Source: Kingdonia uniflora
Lineage: Eukaryota > Streptophyta > Magnoliopsida > Ranunculales > Circaeasteraceae
NCBI GenBank assembly: GCA_014058105.1
Contig: JACGCM010000685.1
Span: 744,001 to 808,000 of the forward strand
DNA length: 64,000 nt
Reading direction: 5' to 3'
Under the pieces are notes generated by a model. The model made no database searches and was not told the origin of the DNA. It saw nothing but the letters and a program-made list of their open reading frames with translations. Below, piece by piece: positions 49,299 through 60,368 of this stretch (the stretch's first letter is position 1; the number at the start of each line of letters is the position of its first letter). The translations under genes and the position numbers were made by a program.

Positions 49299-49934
49299 TG
49301 TTAGGAATGCGGCTTAAAAACTGGGAAAAGTCGTTCGAACGAGTGGGAAAATCGTTTGAACGATAGAGTTTCTGTTGAAGTCGTTCGAACGACTTCTGAG
49401 GTCGTTCGAAGGAAAATAGATCTTGGGCCAAAATTCCATAGGATTGTCTAATGGTCATTCGAACAACCTAATGACTCGTTCGAATGAAATTGGCTATGTT
49501 TGGTTGTTTCTAAGATCGTTTTAAAGGGGATTTAATCCAAAGCAATGGATTATCTCATGATGCATACTTTGGAGATGACCTAATGGAAAGCCTATAAATA
49601 GAGAGTGTATGTTAAAGGCCTCTGTACTCTGAGAAAGAGTTAGAAAGAGAAAATGGAGAAATTTAGGGTTTTGCTCTGGAGAGATTTCTTGGGTTTTCTT
49701 TCTGGGGTTTCTTGCTGGGGATTATCTGGTAGATATGAGGTTTGAGTGATCTCTGGAACTTCTTGTAACCCTTAGTGTGATAATATATTTGTCGTGATTG
49801 TCGAGGGTGGTTTTGATCCTGTTTAGGGTTTCCACCTAATTTAAACCTTCTGTATATGGTTTATTGGTTTGGATTGAATTCTCTGTGGTTAGTTTATAGA
49901 TCTTTGGTTCTTGCTAAATCATATTGTGCTTCCA
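49299..49934 (+). repeat. Copia-type LTR (solo or truncated)
   Basis: It starts TGTTAGGAATGCGG at the 5' edge of the LINE remnant and has CCTATAAATAGAG (TATA box, about 49,591) with an initiator-rich leader (GAGAAAGAGTTAGAAAGAGA). It contains paired palindromes (see the separate entry). The 3' end is a guess (TTCCA at 49,930) and no primer site follows, so a solo LTR is likely. Confidence 0.5.
49331..49600 (+). promoter_or_regulatory. Paired 12-bp palindromes upstream of an LTR TATA box
   Basis: Six copies of the self-complementary TCGTTCGAACGA, exact or with one to three changes, start at 49,331, 49,352, 49,381, 49,402, 49,455 and 49,476. They form three pairs whose starts are each 21 bp apart. 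TATAAATA follows at 49,593. The arrangement suggests a U3 activator array read by a dimeric DNA-binding protein; no factor can be named. Confidence 0.7.
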
Positions 49935-50520
49935 CGTTGTGATTTGCCCCCTCAGTTTCCCAATACTATGGGTCTATGGGAGTATCTGAGTCTTCCATGG
50001 TGAGGCTGGATACTCTCATTGTAGTGGTGTAAGGAAAATGAAAGAGGAGAGGGGAGGAGGAGGAAGAGGCAAGGCTTGAGAGATGTGAAGGAGATGAGAT
50101 AGAAGCAAAAACCTCTCTAAAAAGTTAGGTGGGAGCTTCTAGTTGATGATGATGCATTTGGGTCTGTTTATTTTTTGGTTAAGGATGAAAAGGGATGATG
50201 TTTTGAAAACTTCTCCCCCTTTGACTTGTTTTTTATATATATATAAAAGTTAGAAGAATCGCTAGAAATTTTGTAAACTAGACTTCTAACCTCAAAACTT
50301 CAACCCCCCCCCCCCCTAAAATTTTTTGGTTTGACTTCTAACCTCAAAACTTCTGACTTGGCTTTGACTGCACGTTTCCCCCTTATACCGTGGTTTTGGT
50401 TGTTCCCCACCCGAGACCAGTTTAAGTGGGGGTATTTTGGGGTTTTCAACCTAAAATAACTCAAAAAAGTTGAATGAAAACCCATCCTAACCCCAAATAA
50501 GCCAAATCAAAACCAACCCC
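49935..50520. other. Non-coding interval
   Basis: No gene recognised. It contains a purine-rich stretch (50,040-50,070), a short (TA)n, a poly-C run at about 50,305 and a duplicated GACTTCTAACCTCAAAACTT (50,281 and 50,334). Confidence 0.5.
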
Positions 50521-50935
50521 AACGTTTCTCCCCTCTCTTCTCTCTTCTCTCTTTCTCCCTCCCCTTTCTCTCCCACCTCTATCTTTCTCTCCCTCTCCCT
50601 TTCTCCCTCCCCTCTCTTTCCCTTCCTTATCTTTCTACCTCTCCCTCTCACATCTCTTTGTATCCCACCTTTCTCTCCCTTATCTCTCTCTATCTCTTTT
50701 CTCTCTCTCTCTACCTCTACCTCTCTCTTTATATATATCTCTCATACCTTTTTTTTCTTCCCCTCACCCCTTTTCTATCTCTCCCTTATCTCTCTCTCTC
50801 TCTCACCTTCATACCTCTCTCTATTCTACCTTTACCTCTCTTTTATATATATCTTTCCTACCTCTTTCTCTTCCCCTCACCCCCCTCCCTTTATCTTTTT
50901 CTCTCTCTTTTTCTTTTACCTCTCTCTGTAAATAT
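50521..50935 (+). repeat. Pyrimidine-rich low-complexity tract
   Basis: About 400 bp almost free of G, built from CTCTCT/CCCTTT variants with longer imperfect repeats (TTTATATATATCT-TC around 50,730 and 50,842). The open frame across it is a composition artefact. Confidence 0.95.
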
Positions 50936-51194
50936 CTCACTAATTTGTAGATATGTTGAACCATGTCCCCTATATATTTGGCATTTTGGTATGTTATTTG
51001 CACATTTTAATTTTGTTTTTGCCTTAAACCACCATTTTAATTGTATTGTTGCATTAATATATGATAAATTAAAGAGGAAAATGTGGTTTACATATGTATT
51101 TTGTGTTTTTGTGGAGAAACTTAGAATTTATAGTTATAATAGCCTAATTTCGGGATTCGAACTTAGCCTTTACACAAGATGTGTTTAAAACGCT

Positions 51195-51865
51195 CAAGAA
51201 TAGTAAGTGATAGCTAGCAAGATAATTTAGCGTGGAAAACTTTTGAATAGGTTAAAAACCACGACATCTCTTGAGGATTTTGAGAAAGAGAGAGTGATAT
51301 TATTGAGATTGCTAGCTTATTACAACGAGTGTTCTGAGTATATGCAATGTTAGAGTGAGGATTCCTCTGTCCTTCATTTGGAATTCTCTGGTCCTATTTA
51401 TAGGTCTTCTAATATGACCGTTTGACAACCATTAAGATTCTTAATGACGGACGTTACAAAATATATGTTAGATATTCTTTGACCAGATTGTGTAACGTTT
51501 TGATCTTTGTTGCTTCGTAACGGCTTTGTGGATGACTGTACATTTGCTTAACTCAAACTGTTGATGTAGAGGTCGAAAGTGATGACTAGATCTTAGGGAT
51601 ACTGAATATGTTGATGAGGTCGATGATGAAGTATGAGTTCGAGATGCAAAATAAGTTATTACAAGTCGGCTCTCAACCAAGAACACGAGAAACATCATAG
51701 ACGAGTGGTATTGGTTAAGAAACTCGTGCTATAACTGTTACTTGATATTGTTATCTTATTTCTAATTGTGCTATAAATGTGCCACGTGCTCTGTTGATGA
51801 GGTAGAAAGTTTGTATATTGGTCGAAGATGAAGCATGAGTCTGAGATGCGGAATAAGCCACTACA
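51195..51865 (-). repeat. 3' LTR of the Tat-type Gypsy element (approximate)
   Basis: On the minus strand a purine tract GAGAGGGGGCGGT (complement of 51,866-51,878) is followed by TGTAGTGGCTTATTCCGC, a normal PPT/LTR junction. A TATA box GACCTATAAATAGGACC lies at about 51,390-51,410. The far edge near 51,195 was judged from composition. A second, degraded copy of the junction (GAGAGCCGACT|TGTAATAACTTATTTTGC) ends at 51,663, 202 bp inside. Confidence 0.6.
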
Positions 51866-52196
51866 ACCGCCCCCTCTCAGCCAATAATACGATAAATATT
51901 ATGGTCAAGTGGTATTGGCTGAGAAGTGACATCAATGTTGTAGTTAATATCTAGGAATCATTTCCAACGAATATTCATGAATATTTGTTTGTATCTTTTG
52001 GGTTTTCTAGATCCAATGGTTCTAGTCAATGTTGTTGCATGGGAAATCTTCCTGACGTTGGGAATTTAAAGAGTTGGCTTAAATGTTAATTATAGTATAA
52101 AGAACACTCTGAGTTGTGTGTGATGAACCAAGTCTTCATCTCTGAACTATTTCTCCTTTGTTTTTATTTTTGTACTTAAAATCTTGTACAAGGAGT

Positions 52197-52536
52197 ATGG
52201 TGACTACAAGGAACCAATCTCGGGAGTCTAGGATTCGTAGAAAGATGGAAGAACTGCGCATAAGGTATTTTGGATACCAACCTTTGCATCTGCCGATACC
52301 AATTCCTATGTTGCCTATCTATCACCATATGCCATATGAAGAGGTGATGGAGGCGGGGGGTGATTATTATCAGATGGTGTGTTTCTATTATCTGCTGACG
52401 TCTGAGGTAGAGCACCGAAATGGCCTTCAGTAGCTGGTGGAGGAGGCTGCTACAACTGAAGATAAAGTGGCAGGCGTTCGTTTGAGAGAGTCTCGTCGGT
52501 ATCCTGCTAGTGGGTGGGTCATTACTAAGAAATAAG
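52197..52536 (+). pseudogene. Small antisense ORF A
   Basis: It starts MVTTRNQSRESRIRRKMEE and is rich in basic and aromatic residues. One in-frame TAG near 52,432 is followed by the open continuation LVEEAATTEDKVAGVRLRES. It resembles ORF B at 53,489 (shared MVxTxxQSR, ELRxRYF, and the AT...DK-V-A-R tail), so the two are duplicates. Function unknown. AT-rich sequence with AATAAAATG at about 52,857 follows. It runs opposite to the element's pol. Confidence 0.55.
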
Positions 52537-53488
52537 ACCTTCCGTCTATCTCTAGCATGCGGGGAGGTGGGGGTTATGGTGGAAGAGGTGGTGATGGTAG
52601 ATGTTTTTTTTTTCTATGGACCATAGATATTGGCCTTGAAGAAGATTCTTCATCTGTGATTTCCCGTTTTAATGTTTCCTATTCCTTGCAGCATGGGATC
52701 AGAGTTTGAAAGTTGTTTCAATTTTGCATTTTCTTCCTCGTTGACTGTCGAGAGGCATTTCAAACTGTTACTTGATGTAATTTTGGAAAGTAATCTGTAT
52801 ATTGTCTGTAATAATAATGTATTTGCAAAGTAACCTTTAAGAAAAAAAATTGAACTAATAAAATGTCATTATCCTATTATCTTGATGTTGTGTGTCGAAC
52901 TTCGTAACTTCTATGTGTAGGTTTGGGTTGTGAAGAATAGGTCTACAAGTACGGCAATAATAGTTTGTTACTTGGTCTTTGTTGTATAAATCGAACTATA
53001 TGGATCTCAGTGTGTATATCGGTAAATGGTAGTGGTAGGTGAGGTATGAAAAATTAGAGGAGCTCGAAAATGTGATGATAGGAAGTAGATAATTTCTATA
53101 AGATGGCTGGGTTATTGTAAAAGTATATTGTATTTTGTGATTTGTGTATTCGAACTGGCTGAAAATGTCTCAACCTATGGAAAGAATTGATATTGGTCTG
53201 TAGGGGCTATCGTTGGACTTGCTTGATGTTGTATGTTGCCATCTTCATATTTGTGCGCATAAAATCTGAGAAGATATTTTATAATATGAAAAGAATGACC
53301 TGTTATAATAATCGGCATTGGCTGTTGATATTCTTCTATCCTAAAAATTTTCTTGTAAAATATATCTTCTAGCAAAATTTGTAGGGTGATATGGATTCTC
53401 AAAGATCTTCCTGGTGTCTATATAAAGTGGGGATTCTTGGCCTCTATGTCTTGTATCTTCTCAGGGATAATTTTTTGTGTGAGTAACC

Positions 53489-53798
53489 ATGGTGAGGACG
53501 TATTCTCAGCGTATTCGTCATGTAACAGACAGTAGATTCCATATCAAGGTTGCTGAACTTCGTGAGCGATATTTTCGTCGACTGCCTTATGATGCTATGT
53601 TACCGGAATGGCCATTGAATTTGATCGGCCTAGATGATGAAGGCAAGCATGTAGAGTATGATCGTCTTTTCTAGTACGATGTGTTTTTTAGATCTTTATT
53701 GGATGCCACGGTACGAGAAATGACTGCTCGACAGCTCGCATGTGACAAACTTGTGGATGCAAGGGCAGCAAGAGGAGAAATAATTCCATGTGGCGAGG
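53489..53798 (+). pseudogene. Small antisense ORF B, paralogue of ORF A
   Basis: MVRTYSQRIRHVTDSRFH, AELRERYFRRLPYD, then a TAG at 53,672 and the continuation YDVFFRSLLDATVREM, LVDARAARGEIIPCGE. The frame closes at a good splice donor, GGCGAG|GTAAGC (53,799), suggesting this is the first exon of a spliced antisense gene. Unknown function; likely the N-terminal part of the protein continued at 54,945 onward. Confidence 0.5.
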
Positions 53799-53829
53799 TA
53801 AGCCATCCAGGCTGCTTTAAATGTAACTA

Positions 53830-54940
53830 TAGAAGTCTGTAAGATCAAACTGTGGAAGTTCACAATAAATAAGTAATCTATTTTGCAGTAATCTGTTATA
53901 TGTAGAACGAGGCATAGTTGTTGCGTCGATCTGAGATGAATAAGAATAAAGTATTATGTTATACTGTCTATGTACAGATATTTTGAATGACAGTTGTATG
54001 ATTTTAACAACTGTATAGATATCTTTGAATTTTAAATATTAAACTATTTTAGGAATGTCGTACGATCTTGGTATAGTATAAAAGTAAGGTGATTGGTCAT
54101 TTGCACTACATTGGGGAAGAGGGGCAGAATTTTTTAATGGTAGACAATAGAGACAGACGTGATGATAATAGATGTTATCACAGAAGTCATGATGATGTTG
54201 CTAACCAAAAAAATGTGCCTGTAGAGACAGTAGGGGTGACTAATACGTGTCTGAAGGAGTCGTCATTTCATAAACTGAGGGAGAGTATAAGAACTTGTAT
54301 CTCTCTCCCTCATAAATTATCAATAGTTGTAGAGAGATAGAAAAGTTGTGTAAATCATATCTCTAAAGAGAGGAAACATTTAAGTTCTGAGTATAATTTG
54401 AGAGGGAAAGGTTCATAGGGTGATATAAAACTGTTGGAAAAGCGACGGGAGTGGTCATTCTCAGTATGACATCCGGGTAAAGCAGAAGATTGTTGTTCTT
54501 CAAGTACAAGTTGGTGATATGTGTCACTATTTACTTGATTTTTTTTACTAGTAATCTGTATGATATTGTTTGTTTATCCTTTTGGATTGAGGGATACAAA
54601 AGTTTGATAATGTATGGATTTTAAAAACTTTGAGTAATTGATGAGAGAGTTCTGCAGTGTAGAAGCTTTGTTATATGAATAGACTGCAGAGAGAGAAAAT
54701 GCTTATTTGGAGAAGAAGAGGGAAACTTAAAATGATTGCCTTTTGTTTTAGGAAATTATAAAGTAAGCGTGTTGACTGGGTAGAAATATGGGTGAGGTTG
54801 TTTTTACTGTGTGTAGGGTGTAATATGTAAAGTAGAAATAATGATAAAATATTTTGTGTATCTATTGGTCCAATATGCGTTCAAAACTTAGAATTCCCAT
54901 GAGTAAATGAGTAGTATCTTCAAGTTCGGAGAAAACATCG
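53830..54940. other. Interval within the antisense ORF cluster
   Basis: No confident gene. An open stretch at 54,089-54,340 (MIGHLHYIGEEGQNF...) is charged and unlike anything I recognise. It may be a decayed exon or UTR between ORF B and the next coding block. Confidence 0.35.
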
Positions 54941-54944
54941 TCGT

Positions 54945-56902
54945 CGGGGAGGGAGGACGAGTGTAATGCCATGGAAGAAATTGTAAATAATATAGAGGTG
55001 ACTGTAGAAGTTAGTGAAACCAGTAAAATAGGAAAATTGATAGAGATAGAGGATAGAAAAGAAAAATATAAATTATTTGTTATATACCTAGAGGGAGTAG
55101 AAGTAGGAAAAGAATTTTTGAAATAAAAAAAGAAATTACAGGGAGAATGGGAAAGTTATCTAATGGATCAAGGTCCCTGGTTTAGGGCCTATGTCCCAGG
55201 GAAAGGGGAGGAGGCGGTATACTACCAAGTCTCTTGTTTGGAGAAGTGGAAAAGGGAGTGAGAGATTACTGAGGATGTTAATCTCTCGTACTATAATGGC
55301 CTTGGGCTAGCAGGCCCGAATGATAGGTTTCTATGTTACTTGAATCAGGTCGTGTATGGCCTCAGAGTTCCTCTGACCTTATTTCAAAAAGAGGTTATGA
55401 ATGTATTACAGTGTTGCCCTGCCGAGTTGAATGGGAATGTATATGAGATGATGAGGGTATGTAAATCACTAAATGAGAAATGGAGAAAGGAATGGACTGC
55501 CAAGCAGTTCGAAGCTAATGATGTGTTAAAATTTTATAAATAAAAATATGTCAAAGGTCGAAGTAGTGGTTACCTGTATAACGATTCATCTAGGCCAAAC
55601 AAAATTTAACTTTAAATATGCATGTAGACCATAGAATGATCACCTTGTGTGGGTAAGGGGTAACTGTATACAGGTTCCAGATGAACCAACGCTCATTCTG
55701 AACCATAAATATTATAACCCGAGTAAGTAACATTGATCAATCTTTGACTAACCACTATCATGTCTTCGAGCTGTTAATTAATGTTTTGCTCTTTGTTTTG
55801 TCAGAACCCAATCCTTTATCGGCTCCTGATAATACCATTTTGTTCGACTGCGTTGTTCGTGATCAGGTCGAGTTAAAGCAGGTACTTGGTGAGCTAGGTA
55901 TCGGTAGGGATAAGAGGGCAGATTCTATAGTACCCAAAGTTCAGTGAGCTCACGAGAAACGAGCTATGGCTGAGGAGAAATCTCATTTAACGGTTGATGA
56001 TATCCTTAGTCTTCCACCTCCTGCACCTGAAAACATGAAACAAACTACTCGAAGGCTGAGAAAGTCAGCTCTGCAGAATACGCCTGCTACTGGGGTGGGA
56101 CCACTGAACAATAGATTGCAAAAACTATTTCTAGGAATGTAGAGGAGAAACAGGAAGTGAGTGTCTGCAGTTACTCCTGCAGAGGTTGAGAAGAGCTTGT
56201 TGAAAAGAAAGCGGCATGAGGATGAGGGTAGCTCTTGTACTAATTCTCATGTTGCGGCCAAGATGAGAGAGCTGGAGCAGAAATACTGCCTGATGGTTGG
56301 GACCGATCCAAAGCAGCTCGATGAAGAGTATCATGAAGACACTTTCGCGGTATCTGTTTGAAATCTTTAATTGTCTTGTATTCAGACTAAAAGTTGTTAT
56401 TTTGAACTTGTGTTTGTGTATTTTGTGTACTGACAGCTCTCAATACTGCTGAAGGGGGCAATGAAGTGCCTTGATAAAAGGAGTAAGGAGTTTGGAGATC
56501 TTACCCTGAAGTTTAATGCTCAATCGGCTCGTATTAGGGAGCTCAAAGCTGAGCTCGAGCTAGAGAAAAGGCAGAGAGCTAAAGATACCAAGGCTGCTGA
56601 AGAGCGGTATAGAGTACTGTATGAGCATGATGATGTGATGTCACGATCATACAAAGCATTTGAAGGTGGAAAGATATTGTTTTGTTCAATCTTATTATTC
56701 TTTTGGGTTGACTCGTACTGTTATAGAGCTGGGTCGATCTGGCAAATACAATAAGATAAAATTTCCTGTAGAGGTAGAAAATGAAGTTGTGGCTGATATT
56801 GTTGATCCAGCCAATGTACTTGTTATACTCACTGAACCAGCTGTAGCTGCTGATAAGACATCGCATCCTCCAGCTGAGGTAGACATTAGCAAGATTCTTT
56901 AA
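54945..56902 (+). pseudogene. Intron-bearing antisense gene C: 'gypsy-type transposon' domain plus coiled coil
   Basis: Exon 1 (about 54,945-55,722) reads through DQGPWFRAYVPGKGEEAVYY, GLAGPNDRFLCYLNQ and VPLTLFQKEVMNVLQCCPAE, then after a frameshift NDHLVWVRGNC, with stops at 55,123 and 55,260. Introns with GTAAGT...TTTGTTTTGTCAG (55,723-55,804) and GTATCT...GTACTGACAG (56,350-56,437) separate it from exon 2 (KKKRHEDE-like basic/acidic segment; stops at 55,945, 56,140 and 56,158) and exon 3, a heptad-rich helix (ARIRELKAELELEKRQRAKD). After a frame change the C-terminus reads VVADIVDPANV...VDISKIL and stops at 56,902. This pattern resembles the plant family annotated as putative gypsy-type transposon (Transposase_28); that label is from memory. 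Confidence 0.55.
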
Positions 56903-57056
56903 ATAATCTGTAGTACTCTACTCTGAACTATGTAGTTCGCTTAACTATGATGGGATTATACTTTGTATGGTCGCAAAACTGTTAAGTTTGATAGAAGCCT
57001 TTAATATGCTCTTCTTGAATACTTGTATGATAACGAGATATTTGTAATATGTGTAG

Positions 57057-58258
57057 GAGATAGAGCGATTGAGAAAAATGAATTATGAACTGGAGAGAAC
57101 GTTGAGTAGAGCGAGAGATTCTGTGGCTCGTATTCAACAGGTACTTAATAAAACTGAATATGAGATAAGGCAATTTAAATTTAATTCAGAAAAAACTTTT
57201 AAAGAGTTATATGACCTTTAGTGTAGATATGCTAAGATAAAAATAGAAAAGGATGAGGTATTAAGAAAGGAGGTAGAAAGGGGGATATTAGTTCAAAAGC
57301 CAAAAGAGTTGACCTGTTTTAACGACCCGAGTGCTAAGGCTAGGTGTCAAAGTATGTTGATTGTCTTAACATTGTATTTCGAGGTCAAAGTAGATAGTGA
57401 ACAGGGTTTAAAAAAAGCTTATGTAAAGCTTTAAAAGGAAAAATGTGTAGTTCCGGACCCAGCTCGAGTTATGTTTTTAGCTCAAGAAGTATGTAATCAT
57501 CATAGTTTAGAGGCGAGAAAATATTTAGCTCGAGCTGGTGTGTCTGTTATATGGGGGGATGTGGAGCATTTATCTGATGTGTTTAGCTTTATGTAGGATC
57601 GAAGGGCCATGAGAATTGTATTTTTAGGATAAGAAAAGAGCAAATAGAGGTTCAACAACAATTAGAGGGTGAGTTAAAGGAGTTGTAGGATGTATTATCG
57701 CAACATGTAGAGAAAAAAATGTTTTTAGCGATGCGATTATCAAAAGAAGTGATTATTCGAATGAAGGTAGAAGCTGATGTGAGGGCTTTAGGTGTATTGT
57801 AAAAAGAAACGCGCAAGCGGCTGCACAAGGCGCATATGCAGTTGACGGAGCATCTGTATCCGTCGCGAGCAAAAGTTGCAGCTCGAACATAATATGAGCA
57901 TCATATAGAAAGTGTCATTGATTTTTATGGAGGAGAATTGGCGAGGGTAGAGAACAAATTTAGGAAGTTCGTAATGGAATATGGGAAGGATTTTGATGTT
58001 GAGAATGCCAAGGCTGAAAATATGTGGTTTACCAAAGATGAAGAAGAAATTTTCGGTGAAAAACCCATTCCTAGATCGAGGAAATTGTCGTCAGAAGAGG
58101 ATGAGGAGGAGGTCAAGAGTCTGATGCCCCAATCGCGACACAAACAATGCCAGCAGGAGGTGGTGACCTTTGCAGCTCCTATAGATATTCAAGTAACGAA
58201 TAGAAAGAGTTTGAAAGATAAATGGCAGTCATCTCATATCTCGAAGAAGAGAAAATAA
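57057..58258 (+). pseudogene. Antisense coiled-coil gene D
   Basis: After an acceptor-like GTGTAG at 57,056 the frame reads EIERLRKMNYELERTLSRAR and stays open apart from isolated stops (57,220, 57,433, 57,595, 57,636) through segments rich in Lys, Glu and Leu. It resumes as ELARVENKFRKFVMEYGKDF, an acidic SSEEDEEEVKS stretch and a basic end KWQSSHISKKRK before TAA at 58,256. A long helical, nuclear-looking protein is inferred; no family recognised. It may be the continuation of gene C, or a degenerate second copy. Confidence 0.5.
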
Positions 58259-58499
58259 GGTATTCTAGTTTTTTATCGGTCATACATATGTGTTAGATCT
58301 TTGTATACTGTTTTTTGATGATAAATGAAATTTGTTCTCTGTGATGATAAATAGAATGATGTATCGATATTACTCAGATATCATGTTCCTGATTTAAACT
58401 TGTTAACTATGATATGTAATCTGTTTGTATAAGCGAACTATTATAAATGTGAACTGTCATGACAAGTAGAACTGGTGGCTGTTTAAAGTTAATGTAATG

Positions 58500-59702
58500 C
58501 GTTACGTGTTCGAAACGAACAATTGAACGCTGAATTAAAGTCGTGTCTGGGGGGACTAAAAAGTGCTACTGAATTAGAAGAAAAAATGAAGGTAAAGATA
58601 TCAAAAGAGCGAAATACAGTAATTCGTTTATCCGAGAAGCTGCAAGATAAAGACGTTAAACTAAACAGGGAGTTGAGAAAGATGGACAGATTAAAAGAAG
58701 TTATAAAGAAAAAGGATGTAAAGCTTTTGGGTACCTCTGAACAAATTAAATGACAAGGGGCGGAATTGATAACTGTGGGAACGTACAATACATAGCTATT
58801 GATGGTGTTAGGGAAAGAAGAAAATAATGTGAAAGACTTATAATATCAGATAAACATGTTCGAAGTGAAGAGAGTTGGTGCGCGAGCAGTTATCGATAAG
58901 GTAAATAATCGTGCTCACAAATTTGAAGTTTTGTAATATGTTACCAACATGATGTTAAAAAAGCAAGAAGAGGCCCATAATGAGCAAAACGTAATAATAA
59001 ATATGGATTGGATCACGATCTGCGCTTTAGAGCATAAAATTCAAACGTTGGATTTAGATGTATTGGAGTATAGAGCGGAAAATAATTAATTGCATTCTGC
59101 AAATGCGAAATTGGAGGTTGATCTTTTTAAAGTCACATTGGACCTTGAGTCAGAGGTGGTAGAGGGGAAGTGTAATCAAGGTCGTATAGATGAAGCAACA
59201 AGCGTGGTGGCAAATATGAAGGAATTCATGTATGTACTGGAAGGTCGCAATGATGCGACGTTGAGTGAAAAGGGAGACCTGGAAATTCATTGCAGAGATC
59301 TGGAAGCTATGCTGAAGGAGGCTAAAGGTCAACTTGCAAAGTTTTTTCTCCCTAACAAGGGAAAATGTGAGGGAAGTGATGTGCATGAGAGATAGATGAT
59401 GGCAGTGTTATCCTTTTTTGTATCTGAGTTCCAAAAATTGGAGGCGGAAAGCAAAACTGTATATGACAAGCTAGTTTCAAAAAGTGTACAGTGTGAAATG
59501 CGGTTGATATGATCTGAGTACCTGGAACCCATGATAGCAAAAATTGGTGTTCTGACAAAGAGTCAGATTGAAGAAGAAAAATGAATTATAACTAGGAGGA
59601 TGCCGAAATTCATGCGTCGGGGACTTTATGGGGAGAGTTCGCGTAGCGCTGTGCGATCTGATACTTCAAGTAACAGTTCGAGTGATGGTTTGAGTGCCTA
59701 AT
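58500..59702 (+). pseudogene. Antisense coiled-coil gene E
   Basis: One reading frame runs about 1.2 kb with roughly ten stops and almost no frameshift: LKSATELEEKMKVKISKERN, LNRELRKMDRLKEVIKKKDV, KLEVDLFKVTLDLESEVVEG, DLEIHCRDLEAMLKEAKGQL, then a Ser-rich end SSRSAVRSDTSSNSSSDGLS and tandem stops at about 59,701. Loss through point stops rather than indels implies it was a genuine long coding region. Almost wholly predicted coiled coil; no family assigned. It is separated from gene D by about 240 bp of AT-rich DNA. Confidence 0.55.
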
Positions 59703-59862
59703 GAGTCATTACGACTGCGAAAAGGAATTATGCGGACGATACCAAGGAAAGTATAGTGTAACTAGTTGGGATAATTGATTAAAGTAATGAGTTGTACTAA
59801 CCTTGTGAGGACTCAATTGTGATATATAAATTGAGTGTCTGTTGTGTAAAGCTATTATCCGT

Positions 59863-60108
59863 GCTGAAGCGACAAACGCTCAAGATAATAAGAGATCGGT
59901 TTGGCCGAAGCAACAAACAATCTGTGATGTAATAGAGGATCAGTTCGGCTGAAGCAACAAACGATCTGTAATGTAATAGAGGATCGGTTTGGCTGAAGCA
60001 ACAAACGATCTGTAATATAATAGAGGATCGGTTTGGCTGAAGCAACAAACAATCTGCAATGTAATAGAGGATCGGTTTGGCTGAAGCAACAAACGATCTG
60101 TAATGCAT
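59863..60108. repeat. 44-bp tandem repeat, five full copies and one partial
   Basis: Units starting GATCGGTTTGGCTGAAGCAA begin at 59,894, 59,938, 59,982, 60,026 and 60,070, with a partial unit before. Copies differ by one to four bases. It sits between pol and the antisense ORFs, where Tat-type elements often carry tandem repeats. Confidence 0.93.
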
Positions 60109-60196
60109 TATAATGAGGTGAACCCAATGGTAATCTGTGATGTAATTTGTATATAGAAGTACTTGCTTGATATATTAGAAAAGTACAATATTGTAA

Positions 60197-60323
60197 GGCA
60201 ATCAAACACAAGCATTTCATTGTCGTAAGACTGACGTACCAAAAATGTTAGATGGATAGTAAAAAGTACTCTGATGTATGGCAATCAAACATAAGTATTT
60301 TATTGATGTAAGGCCGACGTACA
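60197..60323. repeat. 83-bp spaced duplication
   Basis: GGCAATCAAACACAAGCATT...GTAAGACTGACGTAC (60,197) recurs as GGCAATCAAACATAAGTATT...GTAAGGCCGACGTAC (60,280), adjacent to the 44-bp array. Confidence 0.85.
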
Positions 60324-60368
60324 ATATGATAGATTTATTAAGAAAGAGTATACTGTGATAAATAATTA

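Noticed and set aside
50658..51188. Long plus-strand open frame (176 codons) rich in Leu, Ser and Tyr
   Set aside because: It lies over a CT-rich low-complexity tract; its composition is just the translation of CTCTCT/TTTATA repeats and no homologue is recognisable.
59893..60108. CRISPR-like array (short repeats with spacers)
   Set aside because: Units are contiguous 44-bp tandem copies with no unique spacers, in a eukaryotic retroelement.
59797..60220. Minus-strand open frames with a repeated peptide
   Set aside because: They are the translation of the 44-bp tandem repeat; the frame stays open only because the unit lacks stops and shifts frame by two each copy.
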